Positions 1 to 7,127 of a stretch of 64,000 nucleotides of DNA are shown here, piece by piece. Position numbers and translations under genes: made by a program. The stretch spans positions 62,001 through 126,000 of the forward strand of contig NZ_LFLS01000012.1 in assembly GCF_001189915.1 (NCBI RefSeq), given 5' to 3'. The notes under the pieces are model-generated. The model did not search any database and was not told where the DNA came from. It saw only the letters and a program-made list of their open reading frames with translations. How positions within the stretch are numbered: position 1 is the first letter of the stretch; the number at the start of each line of letters is the position of its first letter. The DNA is from Herbaspirillum autotrophicum. Its GTDB lineage: Bacteria; Pseudomonadota; Gammaproteobacteria; Burkholderiales; Burkholderiaceae_D.

Positions 1-1097
1 GAGAACGGGACATCGTAATCAATCTTGTTTTGGCCGTAATTGACGCCGAGGTCGAAGCGACCAATGCTGTCATTGCCATAGCGCAGGCCGGCATTGATCG
101 CGGCATCCTGCGAGGTAGTATCGAGTAACGGTAAAAAGCCATCGGGGAACACCGAACGCACCGTGCCATTGTCATTCGGCCGCCGGAACAAGCCTTGCGA
201 GTGGCCGACGCGATAACCGAGATTGCCGAACACATAGGCGCGCAGATCGGTGGCGATGCCCCATTCGGCATTCAACACCCCGTTGTACTCTTCCAGCGCC
301 GGCGAGCCGACGCGCCAGGTACGCTGTGCCGACGCCGTCTTTTCGCGCGGATCATTGGCGAAGTAAAACGGTCTGGTATCCGCGCCCTCGCGTATCGTGG
401 TCGGATTGGTTTTGAGCGCTTCCGCTGCAATCGTCAGAAAGCCGTCGCCGGGCAAGGCAAACCCCTTCCATCCGCTGAGACTTCTGCTGAAGCCATCACC
501 CTCGCCATACACGCCTGCCTGCGTGACGATGCCGCCGCCGGTATCATCGCTGCGCAACACGATATTGATAACGCCGGCAATCGCGTCCGAACCATATTGC
601 GCAGCGGCGCCATCGCGCAATACCTCCACCCGTTCAATCGCCGCCAGCGGAATCTTGGCCAGGTCGAATGCCTGCGCCCCTTTGCCCAGCCCGCCCTTGT
701 TATTGACGAAGGCTGACAGATGCGCACGCTTGCCATTGATCAGCACCAGCGTCTGCGACGGCGACAACCCGCGCAAGGCCGCGGGCCGCACGGTAGCCAC
801 GCCGTCCGAGCCGGCGGTCACATTGTATTGAAACGAAGGCGCCAGTTCCTGCAAGGCCTGATTCAGATTCGACGCGCCGGTTTCCTGCAACTGCCTGCTG
901 GAAAAAATATCGATCGGCGCCTGGCTGCTCAGTTCCGTCACATTCTCGCGCCGCGTTCCAAGCACCACGACATTTTCCAGCCGGGTACTTTCAGATGCTT
1001 CACTGGAACCGGCAGCAACCTGCTGGGCCTGCACCGGAGACAAGAACGCCGACAGCAATGGAGCGACGAGCAATTTTCGCGACGAGAGAAGTGACAT
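1..1097 (-). CDS. TonB-dependent outer-membrane receptor, N-terminal part (cut by left edge)
   Basis: Only the first 365 codons are in the window; the gene continues past the left edge. The ATG at 1097 opens a Sec signal peptide (hydrophobic core about residues 9-20, cleavage likely after VQA near residue 24). A TonB-box-like ENVVVLGTRR follows at 41-50, then a plug domain at about 55-182 with the typical LVLINGKR (117-124) and VEVLRDGAAAQYG (157-169). The beginning of the beta-barrel comes next. Such receptors import iron chelates, vitamins or oligosaccharides across the outer membrane using TonB energy. The visible part does not reveal the ligand. The plug with AAAQYGSDAIAG resembles receptors for non-siderophore substrates, but this is only an impression. 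A sigma-54-like promoter lies about 100 bp upstream. Confidence 0.93.
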   Translation of the reverse strand, partial: MSLLSSRKLLVAPLLSAFLSPVQAQQVAAGSSEASESTRLENVVVLGTRRENVTELSSQAPIDIFSSRQLQETGASNLNQALQELAPSFQYNVTAGSDGVATVRPAALRGLSPSQTLVLINGKRAHLSAFVNNKGGLGKGAQAFDLAKIPLAAIERVEVLRDGAAAQYGSDAIAGVINIVLRSDDTGGGIVTQAGVYGEGDGFSRSLSGWKGFALPGDGFLTIAAEALKTNPTTIREGADTRPFYFANDPREKTASAQRTWRVGSPALEEYNGVLNAEWGIATDLRAYVFGNLGYRVGHSQGLFRRPNDNGTVRSVFPDGFLPLLDTTSQDAAINAGLRYGNDSIGRFDLGVNYGQNKIDYDVPF

Positions 1098-1490
1098 TGA
1101 ATAGCCTGTGAGTGGGTTATCTGGTCCTCTGCCCGGCCGTGTCGAACAATGCACGGCTTGCCGGCAGAAATAAAAATGATGACCAGCCCTATCAGCACAA
1201 TGTGTGCCATGCTTTTTCAATGCTTTTTTGATCGATCACTACGAAATTTGTTGAAAATTCACCGACGCCCAAATCCGGGCCGGGCTTTTTCGTTTTGATC
1301 GGAACAGGTGATCACCAACGCCGGCGTAGCACCGGCTTAACCATTACTGGCGAGAGGTATGCGGATGCCGGGAGCATTCTGAGCGGGACGTTGCCAGCGC
1401 GTGGGCCGCCCCGCTCAAAAACCGACATCTCCGGTGGCAATGCCGAATGTTGGATATGATGGCTGCTCTTAACCACGAAAGGGAAACAGC
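1098..1490. other. Intergenic region between receptor and peroxidase
   Basis: This 393-bp divergent spacer has no convincing gene. It contains the sigma-54-like site at 1194-1209 and a ribosome-binding AAAGGG at 1478-1483 for the peroxidase. I see no strong terminator or tRNA in it. Confidence 0.6.
1194..1209 (-). promoter_or_regulatory. Candidate sigma-54 (-24/-12) promoter of the receptor
   Basis: Read on the minus strand the site is TGGCACACATTGTGCT. It has the full TGGCAC of the -24 element and GG-N10-GC spacing to a GTGC -12 element (consensus TTGC). It lies 97 bp upstream of the receptor ATG. No enhancer-binding-protein gene is nearby, so this is a motif match only. Confidence 0.35.
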
Positions 1491-2039
1491 ATGACCGCCT
1501 CCATCTACGACATCCCGGTAAAAAAAATCGACGGCACCGAATCCAGTCTCGCCGGCTATCGCGGCAAAGTGCTGCTGGTCGTCAACGTCGCTTCCAAATG
1601 CGGCCTGACGCCGCAATATGAATCGCTGGAAAAACTGTATCAGGGCAAACACGCTCAGGGTCTGGAAGTATTGGGTTTTCCGGCCAACAATTTCAAAGGC
1701 CAGGAGCCTGGCAGCGATGCCGAGATCAGCCAATTCTGCTCACTGACCTACGATGTGCATTTCCCGCTGTTTTCCAAAATCTCGGTGCTGGGTGCCGACC
1801 GCCATCCGCTGTATGCGGAACTGACTGCCGCGCAACCGGCAGCCATCGGCGACGGTCCGTTCCGCGAGCGCCTGAAAGGCTATGGCGTCAATCCGGAAAA
1901 CACCACCGACGTCCTGTGGAATTTCGAGAAATTCCTGCTCAATCGCAAAGGCGATGTGGTCGCCCGCTTTGCGCCCGATGTCGCAGCTGACGATCCGCGC
2001 GTCGTCGCCGCCATTGACGCCGAGCTGGCCAAGGGCTGA
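1491..2039 (+). CDS. gpx: Glutathione peroxidase family protein (cysteine type)
   Basis: The protein has 182 residues, somewhat longer than the family's usual 160. It reduces hydrogen peroxide or lipid hydroperoxides with thioredoxin or glutathione. The catalytic triad residues of the family are visible: Cys37 in NVASKCGLT (a cysteine, not selenocysteine), Gln71 in FKGQEPG and Trp143-Asn144 in LWNFEKFLL. No signal peptide is seen, so it is probably cytoplasmic. The start has an AAAGGG ribosome-binding site 7 bp upstream. Downstream, the convergent alginate lyase gene ends 14 bp away, so the peroxidase is probably transcribed alone. Family assignment is firm; the physiological reductant is unknown. 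Confidence 0.95.
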   Translation: MTASIYDIPVKKIDGTESSLAGYRGKVLLVVNVASKCGLTPQYESLEKLYQGKHAQGLEVLGFPANNFKGQEPGSDAEISQFCSLTYDVHFPLFSKISVLGADRHPLYAELTAAQPAAIGDGPFRERLKGYGVNPENTTDVLWNFEKFLLNRKGDVVARFAPDVAADDPRVVAAIDAELAKG

Positions 2040-2053
2040 TTCGCGCACCGGTA

Positions 2054-3142
2054 TCAGTTACCGTATAACAGCGTCTGATCGCCGCCGAGATTGGTGGCGG
2101 TCAGCGGACGCAGAGCCAGCCATTTTTCTTCCTGCGGCAACTTGCCCGGAAAATAGCGGTGGTAGATTTCCACAAACGCGATCTGGTTGCCGGACGGTAC
2201 GCCGCCATCGACCGGATCTTGTGCCTTGCCCGCCAGTGCAGTGATCGCTGCCGGATCGGCCAGCGCATCGAAACTGAAACGCACGACGCGGTGCAAGGCG
2301 CCGTCGCACATGTCAAACGCGGGACTGCCATTGCGCTCCAACATCGCCGCCAGCGGCACCAGCGCACTCAACGCATATAAGTGATAACTGCGCGCTTTGC
2401 TGCCGCGCTGCAATTCCAGCGGCAGGCCACCTTCAGCGGTGATATCGCAGACCGCTTTTTTATACGTCTGCGCACTCCAGGCCAGCAGTTTGCGGTCGTC
2501 ACTGGCGACAGCAATGCCTGCCACCGCCAGCCCGCCCCAGTACACATGGTTATTGCGGGAGCCTTTCAGGCGTGTCGTACTGTCGAAGAAGCGGATCGTG
2601 GCCGATGCCAGATCATGCATCCAGGCCGTGACGGATGGATAACGCGGATCACCCGACACCGCCGGCGATATCTGTAACAACGCCAGACTCAACCCGGACA
2701 GCGCGACCGCCCGTTGAAAAACCGCATTGGGATCGTTCATCTGCGCCAGCGCCTTGCCGGACGCCCACGCATCCAGCCACGTCAGGGCACAGGCAGCATC
2801 CGCCACACGGCCGGTGCGGGTATAGCGATTGGCCAGTTTGACCACACCTTGACCATAGGCACGCAACGGCGCCATCTGCTTTTCTTCCGCGGCTGCAGCC
2901 ACCGGATCAATCGTATCGCGCTGCGGACCGTCATTGCCGTATTTCGATGTAATCGACAACGCCACCATCGGTACCGGCGGCACCGGACAGCTGCCATTCG
3001 ACGGCTGTGGTGCCGGCGCCTTCAGCGCAAACGACGGTTTCAATGCGGCCTTGACCGGCGACGATGTTGCCTGCGCAACAACCGAAAGCGGCAACAGCAC
3101 AATCGCCAGACAGGCTGGCAGGGACAGGACGCGAAATGACAT
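2054..3142 (-). CDS. Alginate lyase-like polysaccharide lyase (PL5 family), secreted
   Basis: I place the start at the ATG at 3142, because it gives a clear signal peptide (hydrophobic core about residues 5-22, cleavage after VVA-Q) and a 362-residue protein typical of PL5 lyases. The diagnostic NNHVYWGG motif at 197-204 carries the catalytic His199 and Tyr201-Trp202 region. A second motif, LPLELQRGSKARSYH at about 240-254, has the Arg and Tyr-His expected for mannuronate beta-elimination. Family members degrade alginate in the periplasm. No alginate biosynthesis genes are nearby, so this may be a stand-alone degradative or scavenging enzyme. An earlier in-frame ATG at 3361 exists, but the extension has no sensible sequence. 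Confidence 0.85.
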   Translation of the reverse strand: MSFRVLSLPACLAIVLLPLSVVAQATSSPVKAALKPSFALKAPAPQPSNGSCPVPPVPMVALSITSKYGNDGPQRDTIDPVAAAAEEKQMAPLRAYGQGVVKLANRYTRTGRVADAACALTWLDAWASGKALAQMNDPNAVFQRAVALSGLSLALLQISPAVSGDPRYPSVTAWMHDLASATIRFFDSTTRLKGSRNNHVYWGGLAVAGIAVASDDRKLLAWSAQTYKKAVCDITAEGGLPLELQRGSKARSYHLYALSALVPLAAMLERNGSPAFDMCDGALHRVVRFSFDALADPAAITALAGKAQDPVDGGVPSGNQIAFVEIYHRYFPGKLPQEEKWLALRPLTATNLGGDQTLLYGN

Positions 3143-3441
3143 GGGTGCTCGATTCAGTTGGGTGGCCCGGAACTGTCTGACCTGTGGTTTTGGATAAATA
3201 TCCGGGGTGCTGGATATGGCGCACTGGCATACCGCCGTGATGTCTTCCAGTGGAGCAACGACATGGTCGAAAACCGGCAACTGACAATTTTCCATCGCAG
3301 GAACAAATGGCTTATCTGCTGACGCGGGAGCATCGATGCGGCTAAGGCTGACTATACTCAAAAGCCTTGCCAGCTAACAATTTCGTACATTCGTACATTT
3401 CTTTCGGGATAGCAACAACGGAGCAACTGCAACACCAGCCG

Positions 3442-3475
3442 TTGACATCAACTGAATTAAGGCCTAAATTCAGTT
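3442..3475 (+). promoter_or_regulatory. Promoter with overlapping dyad operator for the Phd/ParE pair
   Basis: A -35 TTGACA (3442-3447) and a -10 TAAATT (3465-3470) are separated by 17 bp. A perfect 9-bp inverted repeat, AACTGAATT (3450-3458) and AATTCAGTT (3467-3475) with an 8-bp spacer, covers the spacer and the -10. This is the layout expected for an autorepressed toxin-antitoxin operon. Confidence 0.75.
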
Positions 3476-3498
3476 CAGTCCGAATAAAGGAGTTAATC

Positions 3499-3777
3499 AT
3501 GCAATCCCTCGCCAACATCAAGTCGATTTCCTATCTGAAAAGTCACGCTGCGCAAATTTCCGAGGACCTGGAACTGAATGGCAATCCATTCATCATTACC
3601 CAGAATGGCGAGGCCAGCATGGTGATTGAAAGCATCAAACAATTCCAGGAAAAAGAAGAACTCCTTGCCGCACTGAAAATCATCGCATTGGGTGAAAAAG
3701 ATCGCCTGCAAAACAAGGGACTCACCAGGGACGAATCTCGCGCACAACTTCGTGCTGCCCGTCAAAGCCGCAAATAA
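3499..3777 (+). CDS. Type II antitoxin, Phd/YefM family
   Basis: This 92-residue protein has the Phd/YefM N-terminal fold. Residues 1-60 read as a short DNA-binding domain (SYLKSHAAQISEDL, then the conserved FIITQNGEASMVI strand). The C-terminal half is charged and helical and would wrap the toxin. I chose the ATG at 3499 because AAGGAG stands 6 bp upstream; a longer frame to 3367 has no family sequence. The stop overlaps the next gene by one base (TAATG), so translation is coupled. With the toxin it should bind the dyad at 3450-3475 and repress the operon. The region is AT-richer than the core genome around it, consistent with transfer. Confidence 0.9.
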   Translation: MQSLANIKSISYLKSHAAQISEDLELNGNPFIITQNGEASMVIESIKQFQEKEELLAALKIIALGEKDRLQNKGLTRDESRAQLRAARQSRK

Positions 3778-4097
3778 TGGCGGTCATTATTCTTCCCGAT
3801 GCACAAGAAGACTTGCTTTCACTGCAGGAATACATGCTCGACAAGTGGGGCGAAACCGAATGGCTGAAGGCCGAGGACGAGATTTTTGACAAACTTGAAA
3901 AAGCCAATGCCGGCACTTACCCCGGCGCTGCTGTCAAAGAGTTGGCGTCGGTTGGCGTCGTTGAATACCAGAACGTTTTTACATCGCATCACAAGCTGGT
4001 CTGCCGACGCATCGTCGATGACATCTATGTCTATGTCATCGCAGGGCACAGGCAGGATTTCGCTACGCTGTTGATGAAGCGGTTGTTGAAAAAATGA
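3777..4097 (+). CDS. Type II toxin, RelE/ParE superfamily
   Basis: The 106-residue protein fits the RelE/ParE fold. An N-terminal AQEDLLSLQEYMLDKWGE helix pair is followed by strands ending in VYVYVIAGHRQDFATLL, the usual C-terminal signature with a conserved His-Arg. RelE members cleave mRNA at the ribosome, whereas ParE members poison gyrase. The long ParE-like N-terminal helix region favours the ParE side, but the sequence alone does not decide. It overlaps the antitoxin stop by one base and has no separate promoter. The gene looks intact. Confidence 0.88.
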   Translation: MAVIILPDAQEDLLSLQEYMLDKWGETEWLKAEDEIFDKLEKANAGTYPGAAVKELASVGVVEYQNVFTSHHKLVCRRIVDDIYVYVIAGHRQDFATLLMKRLLKK

Positions 4098-4130
4098 TGA
4101 TCGATAGCGAACGAGCGGGGTTCCGAGCAT

Positions 4131-4376
4131 GTGCCAACGATCCTGATATGTTGGAACACGCACCGCGGCTGGGATTCGATGTGGCGAGGATTCATCGCAC
4201 GCGTTCTAGCCGAGACCAAAGTAGAGATGCGTTTTACTGAACACGATTTGAGAGCTAAATGCGCTAGCGATGCGACTACTTTGGAGCACGCAAGGTCGTT
4301 GCTGACCCATGTCGATAGCCGGCTTACTGATCGGGTTTATCGTAGAAAACCGGAAGTAGTTAAGCCTTTGCGATAA
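4131..4376 (+). pseudogene. C-terminal relic of a tyrosine-recombinase integrase
   Basis: The 81 codons match only the C-terminal catalytic end of a phage-type tyrosine recombinase. They contain the box-II motif HDLRAK (His-x-x-Arg), a second His in LLTHVD, and the nucleophile region DRVYRRKPEVVKPLR with its Tyr. The N-terminal DNA-binding domain and the box-I arginine are missing, so it cannot recombine DNA. The only upstream starts are a GTG at 4131 and noise. A second echo of the same motif, CANDPDMLEHA, appears in another frame at 4127-4162 and suggests a further decayed copy. This is a scar of an element once inserted near here. Confidence 0.75.
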
Positions 4377-4381
4377 TTCGG

Positions 4382-4822
4382 CTAGTCAATCTCTGGCAAA
4401 GTACTAATTAAGGTTTCTGCATTCTTCTCCCACCACTCCCGAAATCGTATTAGTTGTTGTGTCGGGGCATCGGAGAAGCTGGGATGCATTCCTGCTGCGC
4501 GAGCAATTAACAACATGGAGTCAACATTACGGACTTCCATTTCGTCGAATGCTGGATCTCCAGCATGCTTCAATTGATTTCTAACGTTATTTAACGCTTT
4601 ACGAAATTCTGGGGACGGTATCTCAGGAGCGCCATTGGCTGACCAGTTGGCGAATAACTGATCTAATGCATTCGGAATGCCCTCTCGTTTTAGAAGTGAG
4701 CCAAAAATTTCCTCCGCTGCTCCTGCCAGTGTTGCAGATGATATGTAGTCTTTCTCATCTATAAATAGGCGAATTGCTTGATCAAGCTGCATTTCTGCCA
4801 ATTCAGATTTCCTATAGAGCAT
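4382..4822 (-). CDS. HEPN-like helical protein of unknown function
   Basis: The 146-residue protein is almost wholly helical. It carries an N-terminal segment resembling HEPN proteins (AIRLFIDEKDYISSATLAGAAEEI, about 16-39; only part conserved) and an RNQLKH motif at about 82-87. That motif fits the Rx4H pattern of HEPN-type RNases and nucleotide-binding proteins. HEPN domains are common in toxin-antitoxin and anti-phage systems, usually beside a nucleotidyltransferase partner; none is seen here. It lies just outside the left attachment repeat of the mini-island, in AT-rich DNA. Function is not known. HEPN membership is an inference from the motif and the helical pattern. Confidence 0.6.
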   Translation of the reverse strand: MLYRKSELAEMQLDQAIRLFIDEKDYISSATLAGAAEEIFGSLLKREGIPNALDQLFANWSANGAPEIPSPEFRKALNNVRNQLKHAGDPAFDEMEVRNVDSMLLIARAAGMHPSFSDAPTQQLIRFREWWEKNAETLISTLPEID

Positions 4823-4902
4823 CGCATCTCCCTGGAGAAAGAACGAAATTTCATCCTAACGGCAATTTGAATAGTACAACTTGATTCTATAGTACAAATG
4901 AA

Positions 4903-4926
4903 AAGGCCTCCATTGCTGGAGGCCTT
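4903..4926 (-). terminator. Terminator-like hairpin, probably the ancestral tRNA-Ser terminator
   Basis: A 10-bp stem, AAGGCCTCCA / TGGAGGCCTT, with a 4-base loop is followed on the minus strand by a run of T. It lies 9 bp beyond the left tRNA-Ser repeat. This mirrors the distance between the present tRNA-Ser gene and its own downstream hairpin, so it is probably the terminator that served the tRNA before the island inserted. Confidence 0.7.
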
Positions 4927-4935
4927 ATAAATCCT

Positions 4936-4954
4936 TGGCGGAGAGACGGGGATT
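4936..4954 (-). other. Attachment repeat: 19-bp copy of the tRNA-Ser 3' end
   Basis: TGGCGGAGAGACGGGGATT is identical to 9829-9847, the CCA end, acceptor stem and part of the T arm of tRNA-Ser(GGA). The two copies flank a 4.9-kb AT-rich segment that ends with an integrase gene next to the tRNA. This is the standard signature of site-specific integration into a tRNA 3' end. Confidence 0.88.
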
Positions 4955-5028
4955 TATTTTATTATATAAATCAAATGCTTAAAAACAAATACCACAAAAT
5001 ATACCCTATATTCCAAATCAGCCGCGAA

Positions 5029-5075
5029 TGGTGACAAAATGACACACGCGTGGTGGCATTTTGTCACCACGCGTG
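5029..5075. repeat. Two interlocking inverted repeats
   Basis: The first pair is TGGTGACAAAATG (5029-5041) with CATTTTGTCACCA (5057-5069), a perfect 13-bp match. The second pair is CACGCGTGGTG (5045-5055) with CACCACGCGTG (5065-5075), a perfect 11-bp match. The left arm of the second lies in the loop of the first and the right arms share five bases, so only one hairpin can form at a time. Function unknown; it could be an operator, an attachment arm site or an RNA switch. Confidence 0.85.
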
Positions 5076-5106
5076 ATAAAATCGATCCTGCTCATAAGGC
5101 AAACTT

Positions 5107-5222
5107 AAATTAAATCTCTAAATTAAATCTCTAAATTAAATCTCTAAATTAAATCTCTAAATTAAATCTCTAAATTAAATCTCTAAATTAAATCTCTAAA
5201 TTAAATCTCTAAATTAAATCTT
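5107..5222. repeat. 13-bp tandem repeat, nine copies
   Basis: The unit AAATTAAATCTCT is repeated without spacers eight times, with a ninth partial copy. It consists only of A, T and a CTC, and ends about 50 bp upstream of the antitoxin start. The perfect copies indicate recent expansion. It is not a CRISPR array, because there are no spacers. It could act as iterons, a bent-DNA upstream element or binding sites for the antitoxin. Confidence 0.92.
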
Positions 5223-5273
5223 AAAACTTATTTATTAGTAGTGAAGTGCTTCACGGCACGCCGAAAGGTCGAA

Positions 5274-5588
5274 ATGATGAATGCGACGGAAAACAGGGAT
5301 CGGATTACTGCCCGGGTTTCCCAACCCATAGCAACAAAATTACAGGTGGCAGCAGACTTAACGGGCGCAACGTTGAATCAGTTTTTGGTTCAAGCTGCGG
5401 TCGAAAAAGCGGACAAGATTATCGATCACGAACAAACGATACGCTTTTCACGCGACGATGCTGCCTTGTTTATGAAAATGCTCGACAATCCTGCGCAGAG
5501 TAATGCAGCGCTGGCGAAGGCGTTTGAGAGACGTAACAATAAGGTAAAAAATGACGCCACAAATAATCGCACTGGAAAAAACACATGA
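5274..5588 (+). CDS. DUF1778-family (TacA-like) antitoxin
   Basis: The 104-residue protein begins RDRITARVS, the ribbon-helix-helix strand of DUF1778 antitoxins. It continues with the hallmark ATLNQFLVQAAVEKA helix (about 33-47) and an FSRDDAALFMKMLDNP segment, before a charged C-terminal tail that blocks the toxin. The ATG at 5274 has AAAGG 5 bp upstream and is preferred over a GTG at 5241. The toxin gene starts inside its 3' end. TacA-type antitoxins neutralise acetyltransferase toxins and repress their own promoter. The 13-bp tandem repeat directly upstream may be part of that control. Confidence 0.9.
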   Translation: MMNATENRDRITARVSQPIATKLQVAADLTGATLNQFLVQAAVEKADKIIDHEQTIRFSRDDAALFMKMLDNPAQSNAALAKAFERRNNKVKNDATNNRTGKNT

Positions 5589-6045
5589 AGTAAGACGTTT
5601 CAATTGTGGCAATGACGTCCTAAATAGGTGGCTGCAACAAACCGCTAGGCAGCATCAAAAAAACTCGATATCCCAGACTTTTGTTCTGGTTAAAGAAGAC
5701 GAGCCAGGTACTATTCTTGGCTTCTATGCATTGTCATTGCGCTCGATGACACCGAACGAAGAGTTGCCGGCAGATGTGGCAAAAAAACTCCCGTGGCATG
5801 TGCCTGGAATCACATTGGCCCGTTTGGCAGTGCAAGAAGACGAGCAAGGTAATCGCTACGGTGAAGAATTGCTAGTCGATGCAATGACACGTTCTCGTAA
5901 CGCATCGAAAGGTGTCGGTGGCTGGGCATTATTCATTGACGCGAAAGATGAAAAAGCTGCAGCTTTTTACCTGAAATATGGGTTCACTCCACTCCCATCT
6001 AATCCGCTCATGTTATTCATGCCATTTGCGGACATGCCCGAGTAA
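5551..6045 (+). CDS. GNAT acetyltransferase toxin (TacT-like)
   Basis: The 164-residue protein has the GNAT fold of TacT/AtaT toxins, which acetylate aminoacyl-tRNA and stop translation. The N-terminus LNRWLQQTARQHQK is typical of the family. The acetyl-CoA region is LARLAVQEDEQGNRYGEELL (about 91-110), and the C-terminal AFYLKYGFTPL holds the conserved tyrosine. The gene overlaps the antitoxin by 38 bp in another frame, so the two are co-translated. A strong terminator lies 10 bp after the stop, closing a two-gene operon. It is the clearest cargo of the tRNA-Ser island. Confidence 0.9.
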   Translation: MTPQIIALEKTHEVRRFNCGNDVLNRWLQQTARQHQKNSISQTFVLVKEDEPGTILGFYALSLRSMTPNEELPADVAKKLPWHVPGITLARLAVQEDEQGNRYGEELLVDAMTRSRNASKGVGGWALFIDAKDEKAAAFYLKYGFTPLPSNPLMLFMPFADMPE

Positions 6046-6054
6046 AAAACTCAG

Positions 6055-6079
6055 TTAAGGCGCCTTCGGGGCGCCTTAA
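6055..6079 (+). terminator. Terminator of the acetyltransferase toxin operon
   Basis: A 10-bp perfect stem, TTAAGGCGCC / GGCGCCTTAA, with a TTCGG loop is followed by TTTTGC. It sits 10 bp after the toxin stop. Confidence 0.85.
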
Positions 6080-6126
6080 TTTTGCTTGGTCTGAGATCGT
6101 AAGAAAAACATTTCAAAGGGCAACAA

Positions 6127-6573
6127 ATGACCCCTGAGTTTTTTAGTTTAAAAACCCCTCGGGATATGTTGGAAAAAGCAAAGCGAGAACGACTCCGACT
6201 TGCAGAATCGCCGACTGTTGATAACGCATTCAATTTCTTTGTTACTGCTCGGCATATTGTTGACTATGCGAAAAAAGCGAGCCCCATCAACCAATTTTTA
6301 ATCAACAACTTTGAGCAAGACTCTGATATCAAGGCGCTATGTGATATTGGCGACAAGGGAAAACACCTAACGTTGACGCGAAATGACCGGATTGATCCAG
6401 TGGCAGAGAGAAAACTAGCCGGCCTTTTTAACGCTCCTTATGGGACCGTGTCATTTGGCCAAACGGTGATCGTCTGGAAATTGGAGCTAGATGGAAAGCG
6501 GGTTGATCTGTTTGAATTTGCAGATACGATTATAGAAAAGTGGGAGAAATTTCTGTCCGAAAATGAACAATAA
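6127..6573 (+). CDS. Unknown helical protein, possibly HEPN-related
   Basis: The 148-residue protein is not recognised with certainty. Its N-terminal part has an AFNFFVTARHIVDY helix (about 34-47), and the middle reads IKALCDIGDKGKHLTL (about 74-89). The Lys-His after a helical core resembles small uncharacterised proteins found with mobile or defence genes. C-terminally, a few strands (VSFGQTVIVWKLEL) are followed by a final acidic helix. There is no signal peptide or membrane segment. It lies alone, 81 bp after the toxin operon, in AT-rich island DNA, with an AAAGGGCAAC ribosome-binding region upstream. It looks like an intact gene of unknown role. Confidence 0.6.
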   Translation: MTPEFFSLKTPRDMLEKAKRERLRLAESPTVDNAFNFFVTARHIVDYAKKASPINQFLINNFEQDSDIKALCDIGDKGKHLTLTRNDRIDPVAERKLAGLFNAPYGTVSFGQTVIVWKLELDGKRVDLFEFADTIIEKWEKFLSENEQ

Positions 6574-6588
6574 CTACACTTCTCCCCT

Positions 6589-6719
6589 CCTGATTACAAG
6601 TCCGGGCCAGATTTCATTAAAAACAAGCACTTAGATTGTTTTTTGCTCCGCAATCCACAAAAATATCTCGCCCGTGAAGCCGCATTGTGCCTGATTCGAT
6701 AGGAAATTGCGGAGCAAAA
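6589..6719. repeat. Attachment-like repeat, copy A (core, arm and inverted repeat)
   Basis: It starts with CCTGATTACAAGTC (6589-6602), identical to 7987-8000 inside a tRNA-Thr fragment. The next 50 bp align without gaps to 8001-8050. It ends in a perfect 14-bp inverted repeat, TTTTGCTCCGCAAT (6641-6654) and ATTGCGGAGCAAAA (6706-6719). The second copy near 8 kb has the same order, so the two regions share a common origin. Confidence 0.7.
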
Positions 6720-6794
6720 TTAGAGGAAATAATGAGCGCGAGTGAAATAAAACAAAATTCCTTGATAGAGTTGCGGCTTGGGCTGATTACTAAA

Positions 6795-6818
6795 GTCCGC
6801 AATCGGCCAGGAACGGAC
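6795..6818. repeat. 24-bp dispersed hairpin repeat, copy 1
   Basis: GTCCGC...GCAATCGGCCAGGA...CGGAC: the ends pair as a short hairpin. Related copies are at 7128-7151 and 7762-7785, differing by one to three bases. All three lie between genes of the mini-island. Confidence 0.75.
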
Positions 6819-6842
6819 ATCGATACTTAACAAAATACGCAT

Positions 6843-7082
6843 ATGAATCTTCATATAATCTACACAGAATCTGCAATGCTTCTGTCAAAAAAACAGTACG
6901 AATCATGGCTCGAAATTCAGCATGAGTATCCTGATTACAAAGCATCTCTCGGCCCTTGGAGTATCGAAGAGACAGAGGAATATTTGAACGATGCATACCC
7001 CAAAATTCATCCTTCAGCATCAGAGCAATTGCGCGGCTTCGCCAAATCACCCGACACGGTTCACATCGTTTCATTTTCTTAA
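6843..7082 (+). CDS. Small hypothetical protein
   Basis: This is a possible 79-residue protein. A start at 6876 giving 68 residues is equally likely. The sequence is of normal composition, with a KQYESWLEIQHEYPDYK helix and a Pro-rich end, but it matches no family I know. No good ribosome-binding site stands before either start. It lies between copies 1 and 2 of the 24-bp repeat in AT-rich island DNA. It may be a real small gene or a chance reading frame. Confidence 0.35.
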   Translation: MNLHIIYTESAMLLSKKQYESWLEIQHEYPDYKASLGPWSIEETEEYLNDAYPKIHPSASEQLRGFAKSPDTVHIVSFS

Positions 7083-7127
7083 ACATTGAAATGAAATATC
7101 TAATTAGCTAGGATGGGAAAAACAGAG

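Larger units (their letters stand above)
4823..5273. other. Gene-free repeat-rich spacer, left end of the mini-island
   Basis: These 451 bp contain, in order, a terminator (4903-4926), the 19-bp tRNA-Ser repeat (4936-4954), interlocking inverted repeats (5029-5075) and a 13-bp tandem repeat (5107-5222). No protein gene is supported before the antitoxin at 5274. Confidence 0.8.

Noticed and set aside
5107-5222. CRISPR array
   Set aside because: The 13-bp units are directly joined with no spacers and no cas genes are present.
6930-6940. Third copy of the attachment core (CCTGATTACAA)
   Set aside because: Only 11 bp match and the flanks do not align with copies A and B, so it is not counted as an attachment site.
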